Assembly: GCA_039619475.1 (NCBI GenBank)
Contig: CM077115.1
Coordinates: forward strand, 415,036,557 to 415,100,556
DNA length: 64,000 nucleotides
DNA from: Icerya purchasi
Taxonomy: Eukaryota > Arthropoda > Insecta > Hemiptera > Monophlebidae
Direction: 5' to 3'
Positions within the stretch are counted from its first letter, which is position 1; every line of letters begins with the position of its first letter. Below are positions 1 through 11,800 of this stretch, piece by piece. The notes below the pieces were generated by a model. That model had not been told where the DNA came from. It ran no database searches and saw only the letters and a program-made list of their open reading frames with translations. A program made the translations under genes and the position numbers.

Positions 1-200
1 GGGTACCCTACACAAGCGCGTACGAAAATAGGCAGTCATGACATTCCGAATCAAGTAGTACAATTAAAAGAGAGATGCTAAAAATGTGAGGAGAATATCG
101 TTTTCTTTTTATAGCTTTTTTAATTTTAGGCAGTATCTTTTTTGAAACATTACGACTAACGTGTTATACTAATTACGAATGTTTGCGATTTTTCTTCTAG

Positions 201-444
201 ATCAACTCACGAAGTGGTTGAAATTAACGGTAACTTGGTGGCACTCGGAGGCAACGACGGTAGTTCCAGTCTAAACTCCGTTGAACTGTATGACCCGAAA
301 ACGAATAAGTGGACTCTGGTAGCTTCGATGTTAACAAGACGCAGCTCGATCGGTGCGGCCGTAGTTGAGTGCTTCAATATGGAAAAACGTTTGACGCAAC
401 TATCACATGACATCGTACCTCAGTCACCTAAAAGGAACATATGA
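201..444 (+). CDS. Last coding exon of a kelch-repeat protein (KLHL17-type), partial
   Basis: An acceptor (pyrimidine tract ending TTCTTCTAG at 200) opens an exon whose first base completes a split codon. The frame then runs 81 residues to TGA at 442-444. It encodes one kelch blade, with the GG doublet in LGGNDG, then SSSLNSVE, YDPKTNKW and the closing TRRSSIGAAV strand. BTB-BACK-kelch (KLHL) proteins usually act as substrate adaptors for Cullin-3 ubiquitin ligases or bind actin. The spacing STHE...GGNDGSSSLNS...RRSSxG is what I remember of the last blade of KLHL17/actinfilin-type proteins, but the paralogue assignment is tentative. The BTB, BACK and earlier kelch exons must lie upstream of the window. 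The C-terminal tail after residue ~58 is not recognisable. The gene is convergent with Phb2. Confidence 0.85.
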
Positions 445-732
445 TTATCGTTAAGTGTCTGCGACGTAACCATTCGTAGACACCTATCGATGAATCAGAA
501 TTGAAAATAGTCATTAATTATATACTCGAAGGCCCGCGAATAAGTCGTTTTTTTCTGTTTACAATTGATCCAAGTGAATTTATCGGATGCAGAATTTTGC
601 CAAATCCGTTGAAAAAAAAACTATTTACTTTTTTATAACGCGACAAAAATGTGTGTTCTATTATATTTTGATAGTTACTTTTTATGTTTTATATTTATAA
701 TTTTTTTATATATACGAAATTTTTGTTACAAC

Positions 733-733
<1 letters not shown>

Positions 734-763
<30 letters not shown>
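734..763 (+). repeat. (ATT)n microsatellite
   Basis: About ten perfect ATT units lie in the presumed 3' UTR or downstream flank of the kelch exon. Confidence 0.9.
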
Positions 764-764
<1 letters not shown>

Positions 765-944
765 GTAAGTAGGAGAATTTTCGTATACCATCCCGGCTGT
801 AAATAAGCCAAAAATTATAAAAATTTATCTCATTCTTCTAAGTGATGTTATTGTTAAAATGTCAGCGTGCATATTATGTACAATTTTCACTTTAAACGCG
901 TTTCGATATGTTTAGATATATAGGAGAATATATTTTTTACTTTT

Positions 945-950
945 AATAAA
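945..950 (+). promoter_or_regulatory. Candidate polyadenylation signal of the kelch gene
   Basis: This AATAAA lies about 500 nt after the kelch stop codon and is the first canonical hexamer I see on this strand. No transcript evidence is available, so an earlier variant hexamer could be used instead. Confidence 0.35.
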
Positions 951-2505
951 TTTTTATGCCATTTTATTTTTTAATTATTATTTATAAAACCGGATATCAG
1001 TTCCATACTATCATACTTCGGGAACATGATATATACTATTACACGAGTCTACGTGTAAACTATGAATAGCAAATTACATAAATACCGCCAGTTTATTAAT
1101 GAAAACGATGAGACCAAATTATTATTGAAATGATTTTTAAAAAGATGTGGTCGAATGAAGATTTTAAGGAAAGTTCGTTTTTGTTGTTTTCCCCGGCTAA
1201 AACGTAACGTTTTAAAATTGCGGGATTTAAATGTGATTTTTAAAAATTACTTTTAAAAAGTAAAAAGACAAAATTAAGCCGTTTTTTTATTCAAATTCTT
1301 TTTAGTTCATTTTTATAATTAAATTTTCCAAAAGGAAAAGAAAACAAAAATATGAATTGTAAACAATCAAAATATATTTTTGCTTTTTTAATCCGTATTA
1401 CAACAGGTGAATCACTGATGCGGAGAAAAATATTACAAAAAGAGCGTATTTATTTCTATTTTATCAATAAGTTTACGTATAACTAAAAATTCGAATTATA
1501 TAGATGATCGAAAATTAATTTTTTATCCGCAAAAATGCTAAAAATGATCGAACTTTATCAGTGTACTAACAGCGATCTTCGATTATTCTGCAAAAAATAT
1601 AAATTTAAAAATATTTATTTTTAAATCAAATTTAAACATTTCGGAATAATTTAATCAAAAATGGAAAAAAAACAAACACTAGCTTAGAAATGTTTTTAAA
1701 TCAACCGATATAAATCGAAATTAGATGTTTCCCTCGATATGCCCCGCACTACTACTACTGCACCAATAAATGAAATCTATTATCGTTCACTTTTTACCGA
1801 GTAATCGATTTTTAGGTGTTAATCTATCGAAACAGTTATATAATGGGCCATAGAAAGAAATAGCCACTTTAAATTAATCCATTTTCCGGGTTAATATGGG
1901 GGTGTACATAAGTAAATAAAAATAAAAAAAATGTTGTTAGAAAAATTTGTATTCTTAATAAGTAAACAAACGGTAACTTGCTTCAGTCTGATTATATCCG
2001 ACATTAATTTTATAATCTATAATTTTAAAGAATTAACTGCGCTGTCCGCTATAGAAATAATATTTTCATTTGTCAGATTTTCTTGTTTTATGTATAAATA
2101 AGGGACTGGAACCCATTCGTTCTTTACATCATTAGAATTAATCGAAACCTCTTCCTTAGTTCCTGTAAAGTAGAATATTACTAAACTTTTAAACGAAAAT
2201 TAAACAAAAAGTACAAAAAAAAAAAAAAAAAATGTAACTAAAAAACCACTTTTGGTTTAAAAAAATTTTCGTTAAAACGTGTTTCATTTAAAACGGAAAT
2301 TTGAATTTTTATAAGGTTACGCCGGAACGACAGAAGAAATGCGGCCAGATTTATTATTTTTCTCTTTATTGTTAATATAAAATACAACAAAACACATTAT
2401 TATATATAAGGTGTGCTTATCTGAAATTTTCAAAAAGGAATCAATAATTTAATAATAATAACACGGTATAGAGTACAAAATCGGTCAAGTATTATATAAA
2501 ATCGC

Positions 2506-2511
2506 TTTATT
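2506..2511 (-). promoter_or_regulatory. Candidate polyadenylation signal of Phb2
   Basis: On the minus strand AATAAA occurs about 255 nt past the Phb2 stop codon, which is a plausible 3' UTR length. It is inferred from position only. Confidence 0.4.
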
Positions 2512-2763
2512 TTTATATCGTACAAAAGTTTACCTAGAATTAACAAATCTAGTTCCAATAGTCACAGTAAGAATAATATGGGTGTATAACAATAAATAAG
2601 AATAATATATCGATTCTTATTCAGACAACTTAATACGCGAACACCTATATATTCTGTACTGCTTTATAATTCCTCTTTTAGAAATACATATATTGTCTAC
2701 TAACCAAAACACTGCCAATGTATAAACTTAATAATATACGGGTAATATTAGAAAGTTCCTTTT

Positions 2764-2877
2764 TCAATCTTTCTTACGTTTTAACAGTTTATTAGTAAGC
2801 TCATCGAAGGTAGGATCGGCAATGTTCAACATAAGACCGTTACCGTTCAGATATACTTTATTCTGCGAATTCGCTAC
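2764..2877 (-). CDS. Phb2: Phb2 exon 7 (residues 265-301 and stop)
   Basis: The acceptor is TTTATAG. It encodes [19 protein letters not shown], the conserved C-terminal strand of PHB2, then a more variable basic tail and TGA at 2766-2764. Confidence 0.95.
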   Translation of the reverse strand, partial: VANSQNKVYLNGNGLMLNIADPTFDELTNKLLKRKKD

Positions 2878-5800
2878 CTATAAACGATAATTAAATTACA
2901 CTTCTTGAATAAATAATAAAGAACATTTTAAAAAACAATAATTATTATAAAATTCGTTTAAGCGATTAATTAAAAGGTCGTTTCGCAAGCTATAGCAGCT
3001 GTACACAATATCTTCATAATATATCGCAAAAAATGTATTTTCTTTCATTTCGGAATAAACATGAACCGTATTTAATACACCTGCAACACTGCGGATATAG
3101 GCAGCAGAGAAACATGCCGAATCTGCTCCCACGGCGTTTTCTGTCGATACTTGCGGGATCATTTTGGTATTAAATAAAAATTTACACAGATATTTTCAGC
3201 TCTTAATCTCAAATATTTTTAAAATTATTTTAAAAAATTCATTATTTTCGGTTTTTACTTTTTTTTTTTTAATAGTATAAAAATGAAAATTAAGGAATGG
3301 TTAATGTTTTTTTCAAGTGCTAGGAAGTAAAGGAGACATCAAAACAAAATCTTTCTACAATTCTAAAATATAAAACAAATTTTTTATAATAAAACAAAAC
3401 CGAAATATTTCTTTTTTGTTAACACTGTGATTCTTCAGACACGCAATCACCAAATTTTAACGGTAAACGTCTTTTATGTCGTATAGTCAGGAATTTTTTT
3501 AAAAAATATTTCGATTTGGTGCAACATCTGAAAAAAATTAACTGATTTTATCGAAAAACGTTCAATTTATACGTTTAATTTTTAGTTTTCTGTATGAAAA
3601 TGTTTAAATTAGAATTGATAATTAATAATTGAGATAAATTTTAAACTACCCAGCGGCAATAAATAACACTTGATGGCAGTTTCAATGACAAATAACATCT
3701 ATCAACATTAGATCAGATAATACTCCTTTTGATGGAAATTATTAATAAATAATTTGAATATTATTTAATCGTTATTAATTTTTTATGAATAATTCGATGT
3801 TTCATATGTTTTCAATCATTTGTCCGATTTTTTAATTTTCTAGTTACCTTTTTCTTCCAACATTTATATTGTTTATTTTATAATACCCCAGATTAATTAG
3901 CCGTATCAAGGTGCAACTTATCATCGATTTTTATACGATTTTTTAGCTCGTTCTAAATTCTACTTCACCTATTCCTGATTATATTTCGCGATTTTCGGTG
4001 CCAATCTTTTCCCCGAAACTTAAACATTATCTTAAAGAGCATTTTAATTACAATTTATGTGCAAAATTTTAAGTTTATAAGTCATTTTTGAATTATTGAA
4101 CTTAATTTGATATTTTTCGTTCCTGAATTATTTGTATTCTCTACATTACTTATGTACAGAATCCTAAAAACGAGCTCTGTAACATTCTTTTGTAATAGCG
4201 TAATTTAATGTCTCTGTACATATGTACATTTATTATTCACTGAAAGAAAACGGAAATCAAACCTGTTTGTTGGAATTTCTGTTATCGCATTAGTAGCAAG
4301 CAATATCTTACGTGTCGCGTACTCCCCTCCGCGCAATCTCCACCGTTACATGATCGAGCGGCGCCAAACATACAAAATATTGTCTATCCGTTATCGGGAA
4401 ATGAGAATTGCACAAAAGAAAATGAGCGCCGAGTTCAAGGACGTTCTGTTGTCATGTGCATTCGCAGTATTGCAAGGAAGTGAATACCCGACGACACCTA
4501 AGATTTCCAACTCTGTGCTAGTCACTATTTATATTGTGACTCTAAAAACAGATTTACAACAGCTGACAAAACACTAAATATCGACTTCGCCTCTGGATTC
4601 GAGGCAGAATCGACTTACACAATGTTCCATTCGCCTTCAAGCAAATCGATTTTTACACCCACGGAGTAGTCGACTCTCTGGGGTCGGCATAAGCACTAAA
4701 AGTTAGAATCGCCCATCTCTATATCTATCAATTATCAGATTACTTTATTTTTGTCGAGATATCACATTTCCAAACGGAGCCAGAACACGTTTTAAATAAA
4801 TAAAAACCTCCCGAGTACAAAATTTACATGTGACAATTACTTAATAAATCTATTTACCTCAAAGGGTAATGTATTTTATACGATCATTCAAAATAGCGAC
4901 CCCAATGACTAGTTTAAAAGTACAAGACCGCTTATGCAGGGCAAACTGCAGGAAAAAACAAAAGTAATTATAGGCTTTCTGGGGAATACGTTTTAAATGT
5001 ATGACTTATTTTTCTTGCATGAGTCACATACTATATATTACTTCGGAAATAATGTGCACATATATTTTAAGTTAACAAATGCAGCTAGATATTATCTCGT
5101 TAAAAAAACACAGAAAATGGCGTATGTGTTGTTCAGCGTACCATCGGGAAATGTAAAAAACAATACACCCTCTTCTTTTTTTTTTCCATTAAGTTGTTGA
5201 TCTTGTTCTATTTTTAGCAAAAAAAACGAAACTCGTACCATCGTTCATAAACAATTATCGCAAAATATCGAAATATTCAAAAATATCTAAATAAAAACGC
5301 CAAGAGGAAAACCACGGAAATTTCAGATTAATAATTTTCACGTTTTATGCATTTATAAGTTGAATAACACTCTAAAATATATATCCAAACTAAGGAATGG
5401 CCAAATCATTCGAACTTACGAATTATCAGACTACTAATTCTCACGAACAGTTGATATTAATTTTCCCAGAACAGGACGAAATAAAATGATTAAATAAAAA
5501 TCCTGCTTTATTAACGATTTTCAAGTGTTTGCTTGAATATCATTTACTCTCAATATGTAATTAGCCCAGATAATCGGCTAATAAGACAGATACACGTGCT
5601 TACAGAAAGTACACTAGACATTATGGCAAATTATGAATTTCAGAATCGATTCCGTTTACTGATCAGTCTCATTCGGATGATTTAATTAATTAATTCGATT
5701 TGTCGATATAAGTTTACACTGCAACTCCTTCAAATGATTTAAACTTTCGTAAAAAAAAAAAAAAAGAAAAAAAAATCCTATTAATACTTTCAAAGTAATA

Positions 5801-8800
5801 AATAACTTATAGGATAAGATCGTGGCATAATTTCAGTTCGTTCATTTTAACGTTTGCAACTCGAATCGTTCAAATTACAAAACTTCAGTGAATGAATAAA
5901 CACTAAAATCGTTATAATTTGAAATAATTTTAAATTATTCTACGGAAAGTCGATTTTAAAAAGAGACCTAATCAAAAATGTTTTACTTCGAAATTTAAAT
6001 TTAACCATAATCGCGAGTAATTTTAAATTGTAAAAATCGCTCGAAATTTCAAATAATTTTAAATTGTTTGCACGATGATGGCCACTGAAATATAATTTCT
6101 AAATTACCGGTTTATTTCCGGTTTCCTGGTCCAAATCGGTTCAATTTCTCCCGATTTCCTAATTACTAGAATTGTACAAAAAGAAGAACGGATGATTTTT
6201 TTTGTTACTATTGATAATATTTCACCACCGCAGCGTACTTTACACGAATAAAACAGAACTTTGTAGTTTATTCTCGAGTGTGAAGTACAGTAAAAAATGT
6301 ATAAATTTCTCGCTCCAATGATTTTTTCTTATTAAAAATATCGTTTTTGGCTATTTCTACTTTTCTTCCCGGTTTTACGACAAAATTTCCGGTTTATTTC
6401 CGGTTGGGTAGCCAGCCTGTTACACGTATTTAAAAATAATTTAAAGTTAAATTGTTTTTATTAAGTACATCGACTAAAAATTAGAAATGAACACACCGGG
6501 AACTGTCACGATTTTAATTTGAACTTTTATCCAATTTGCAACCCAGAAAAACTAAAATTATACCTTTTATTCGTTTTTGGGAGGTCGGTTTTTTTAATAA
6601 CCGAATTCGACATACATGCCCCTAAGATAGACGACGATGAATAAAAAGTGAATCAGCAATCGACCGCTTCTAAACTATTTTAAAATAAAAATATTAATTA
6701 CGTACCGTTCTTGCGATGCTTTGAGCGGCTCTGATTTTACGCAATTTCAAGTAACCAGGATTAACGCCGACAGCCTGTCCTAAGTGAACATTACGGTTAA
6801 GGACAATAAACGTAAAAAAGAAATTTTCAATTCACAAAAAATAATATACCTTAAATTAATCCGATAGTGAAAATATTTCAATTTACAAATAAATCTTTTG
6901 TCACGCATAATAATCAGATATTCTAAATTTTTCATTATATATATATGTTCCTTTTTTTTTTAAATAAAAGTAATGTTGTTAAAGAAATGTATAATTTCAA
7001 AAAGGATATCATTTTCGCTGCTTCCGCTTCTCCCTCAGCTTGTAGAATTTTCTGCTGGCGTTCCTGTTTAGCTCTTTCTACAACGAATACAGCACGTTGA
7101 GCTTCTTGTTGTGCAACCTAAAAATATTAATTTCGAAAGTAATTGCATTTAATCAAAAACGTAGACAGGTCAATAATTATCGAAAGTTTTGTTCGCGCTG
7201 ACGTTACACATTTTCTGATACTACATTACTGAAAATAAAATTACCGGCGATATACGCTGCTATCTAATAATACTACACTTTAAGCCCTTTTAAATTCATT
7301 ATAGGTAAATTATTACAGCGAACATGGAATGGCTGGCCTCTTTATGGCACGAGATTCGCAACGACGACTTACGTTATTAATCAGCTCTATAAATCGTCTT
7401 CATGAGAATTGGGCACACATCTCTATCCCGTGATGTCCTCTTCTAAAACGAAATTTCCCTCCAACTACACAGTGTTTTCCCGTTCCGATTCGTTCTATCT
7501 GACTGCTGAGGCTTACATCATTTTGGACTACGCATAGCAGATTATGCGGGGCACAGACATCGACGCTGTCCGACGATGACTAACAACACTTTTCCTTCGG
7601 CAGTCAAACTCAAGACATTTCATCACGGTTTACTAAATTATAAGATTTGCGGTGAAAAAGTCAGAAATCAAGACCATAGCAATAACTGTAGCAATTACAA
7701 ACGGCACACTATGTCACATGCATGTACACTTATATAAAGTAAAAATGCAATTTAATTAAAACGGAACTTGAGATTTTAATGGAAAATCTTCAGATTTGCA
7801 AATGATTTCTTAATTTAATTTATTAAAATACATTCAATAGGGTTATTAAAATTTAATTTTTTAATTTAACTTCATAAAACCACATTGGCCACTCAAGTGT
7901 ACGGGATACAAACTGTATCCTCAAAAATCTGAACATTTGCGACATTCAATCATTATCATGTAGTGCCCATGCTCAGCTTCTGAGCGTCGGCGACTACCTA
8001 TTTGTACATTTCAGCAGTACAGATATAGGTAACTCAATAAGTAAGTAATTCTACAAATACATTAAACAACTCAGAACAAACTCAAATACATAACGCATAA
8101 TAATGGTTGTGATGCATTCCGTATTGCCATGCTATAAGTGAAATTTTTAATTTTATAATTTTAGCCGAATATGTATTTTACATATTACATAAAAAATAAT
8201 AATAAATTTCAAGCTTTCTCGAATTAAAATTGCTTTCCTTGACTTGGAAAATCACTTTTTGTTTATTATCTTGTGGTTAATACTGAACTTGAAATCTCTC
8301 ATTAAGTACTTCCATTTTCAATTTTTATACCTGTTTATTCGATTGCCCAGATTAAATACACAGTACAGGGTACACATTAATTTTTAATAACTTGCAATTA
8401 TCATATAACGTTTGTTTTATGTATGTTTAAAAAGGCAGTGTAAAGAATTTCAATATCAAACGAAAGTTACATCATTCCGTTCTAAAAGTCTGATAAAAAT
8501 ATAGTACCTCTACTATTTGTAATTTTCTTTATCTTTACTATTACTATTATTATTAATGCAGTTAAATATTGAATACTACCAGGGACGATCACTAAGTAAG
8601 TTACACTTCACGTTAAAAAAAAAAAAAAAAAAAATCTTAAAAAACATGTAAATATATTTTTGAAATCGACCAACCTTCCTCTATTTTTCAACGTATTCAA
8701 ATATTCAAGCACTTGTCGGTCGTAACGTGATACCAATTTTTCGATGCCTTGTTTGAAAAACGTCCGTCCAACTTCGGCCAACCAATTCATGACAAAATTC

Positions 8801-11800
8801 TTCACTTCTTCCTCCTCCCAGGGCTATTTTCAACGTACCGAACACAGGGAGGTCACAAGGTGATAGATCAGGGCTGTAACCTGGATGTGCCCGTAATTCC
8901 CATTTAATTTTTTTTACCAGCTCCGGTGTTACCCGGGCAGTATGCGGTATGGCGTTTTCGTGAATGAGAACGATTCCTTCGCTCAATTTTCCCGGTCGCG
9001 TTTTTCAAACAAGGCATCGAAAAATTGGTACCACGTTACAAGTGCTTGAATATTTTAGGTAAATACGTCGAAAAATAAAGAAAGGTTTATAGATTTCAAA
9101 AATATATTTACATATTTTTTACGATTTGTTGTCTTTTTTTTATCGAGAAGTGTGTAACTTACTTAGTGATCCTCCCTCGTACTTCTTATTATATTAAGGT
9201 AATTAAATGAAAAATATTAACCATCAACGTTACCGCGAACAAATAATTTTTATAGATTTATTTTAAGTAGTCGGACGGTTCAGAAGAAGTAAACAAAACG
9301 AGAACTTAATAACCTCATGTTATACAAAACTAATTTTCAATTTTTATGCATTTATGTGTTAACAAATAATTCCAATTTATTAAGGAACCAAAAGGATTGT
9401 TCAATGAGAAAAATAAATGTATATTCATGAATAAAACTTTTCAGGGAAGTTTAGGCAAAGCACATCATCAGCGAAAAATAAAAAAATTTCCATACCAAAC
9501 ATGAACTGAAAATAAATAAAAATTTAAGATGATGTTCTTTTCTCTGATTTCCTCCCCACTCTGTCCCCTCCATCCTGATGATGCAGTTATTTGCGACGCC
9601 GATCATGTGTTCTTCCAGTGTTCATCTCTTTCTGTGGAGCGTTCTGCTTTGTATTCCTTTTTGTTGAAGCTTGGACTTCCTGCTCCTTATAGTGCTTCCT
9701 ATGTCCTTTCCTTCCCGAATTAATTATTCCTGCTATTTGTTCCTTTTTAGCAAAGATTTCTAATCGGATTAAAATATAACCGACTTCTTTTCTTACTATT
9801 TGTTTCTGGGTAAAGGTCCTTGGTTGACGAGCCCCCCCAAAAAAGATAAATAAATAAAAACATCAGAATATTATCGATGAGGACACATAGTAATTTGAAG
9901 ATTTTTTCTAAAAAAAAAAAAAACCAATTTGAACTATCTACATGAAAGTATATTATTAAAATAAAACCATTCTTATTAAAACGCTAGGAAAATTTAAGAT
10001 ATAAACATGGCATTAATTGCTAACGACAAATGGTAATTATTTTTAAATAAATATTTTACGGTTTTTTAACATACACTACTAAAATTAAATCTGATGTGCG
10101 TTTATAACTTACTAATTTGTTCCGTGTAACTTTCTATATACATACTTTTGTAAAAAAAAAGAAAAAAAAAAGAATAATACACAATTTATGTATCCAAAAA
10201 TTTATAAAATCAAGAAATTCACGGAATAAAGCTTATTTACCTGTTTAGCTTCGACGGCCGCGGTGTATTCTTTTCCAAAACTTAATTCAGTGATAGACAC
10301 ATCATCTAATATAATATTGAAATCCTTCGCACGCTCTATCAATTCTCTTCGTACCAATAATGACACCTATATAAATAAATCGAACATATAAAAAAAAAAC
10401 TGATACTGTTCCGCACTCACTGTTTGTTTCTAAAAATTTCTGAACAATAATTTAAATATTGCACTTGACCGTATGAAAGCATTTTGAAATGGCCAGCGTT
10501 AAAAATAATGTAATCAAAATTCACAAGAAATACAATGAGAAAATACTTATATTCCATTAAAAACCTATTTACAACTATCTACTTATTCTCTGAATTCGGG
10601 AAAGAAAAAAAGAAAAAGAAAATTACAAGCATAAAAAGCAATTCTTCATTTTCACCACGTCAATAGTATTTAATTTTCGTACTAATTATGACTACATCGA
10701 TGTACAAAGGTAAGACAGGAATATATGGAAAAAAAAAAAATTAACTAACCTGCTGCCGTTGGGTTATAAGCTGTGAAGCATTAAATTTAGCGACAACTGA
10801 CTTTAAGACTTCGTTACAAATAGACGGAAGAACTTTCTCATCATAATCAAGACCCAAATGAGTGTACATAATTGGCAATTGGGCTGCATCTGGCCTGGAC
10901 AAAACTCGTAATGAAATATTTACCATCTGCAAATCTTTTGAACCAGTTGGTGATGAAATTTTTCTCGGTCGTGACCTGTAGCAATTGTAAACATTCCTTA
11001 AAAATACAATTTCCGAAACTGCTTAAGATTCTAAATTATTTTTATTAACCGTCGTGATCAAATTAGTTTTTATAATCAACGATATGCGAACCACCTTTTG
11101 CTTTACCAAAGCAGATTCCTCATTTCGGCCAAATGCATATTCATCGAACGATCCGCATCATAAAACCAGAATTTTTCTATTACGATGTGGTCACCCCGTT
11201 TATTTTGTTCTATTCAATTTATACATTCATACTTTTGGCTATATACACATATATACATGCGCACACGCGCGCACACACACACACTAGCGCATACGGTAAA
11301 TAACATTAATATTTTTTAAATCAATTGCGTTTGTTACATTAATAAACATTTCTCTAAAGAAACCTCCTTTTTTCACGTTATTTGATGACCACTGATTACT
11401 GTGACGGTACTAATACAGTACCACCACTGGTCAGTATACTTCCGATGAACAAAGAATCATTAAAATCAAAAGTTACCGGTGAGCAATAAAAAATAAATGA
11501 AATATGAACAAAGTACCTATTTGAAAGATCATAAAAATAATTTAATTATTAAAACCAACTTTTCCATAAGAATTATAGAACCATCTTCATTAGGATGAGC
11601 AAAGGAGTATCCTCGCATGAGATAGGACTGAATCTTATATCCTACGGCTATGTCATTTTTACACTGGGTTAATGAAGATTTTCAATCAAATAAAAGTAAT
11701 GTTTTCATATAACGGAAGTTGAAACGAAAATTATAACGGAAGTGAAATGACAATTAAGAATAGCTGCATAAAATCATAAATTAATAAATAAGGTAGTCAA

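Larger units (their letters stand above)
445..2763. other. Intergenic region between convergent kelch and Phb2 genes
   Basis: This is AT-rich DNA holding the two facing 3' UTRs. It contains an (ATT)n run and candidate AATAAA signals on both strands. I see no further ORF or recognisable mobile element. Confidence 0.6.
2878..6705 (-). other. Phb2: Phb2 intron 6 (3.8 kb)
   Basis: It holds a lone hAT-like end (4500-4721), a full MITE (6076-6419) and a small patch at 2896-3162 that is open on the minus strand with less AT-rich composition. The remainder is AT-rich DNA with nothing recognisable. Confidence 0.7.
7118..10240 (-). other. Phb2: Phb2 intron 4 (3.1 kb)
   Basis: It carries the palindromic mariner (8579-9179) and a LINE 3' end (9535-9867). 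A GC-richer stretch at ~7310-7680 has no long ORF or repeat edges that I can define; it may be a decayed insertion. Confidence 0.7.

Noticed and set aside
7883..7905. TTGGCCACTCAAGTGTAC resembling the terminus of the CCGGTTTATT MITE family
   Set aside because: Only ~17 bp match without the rest of the element; insufficient to call a fourth copy.
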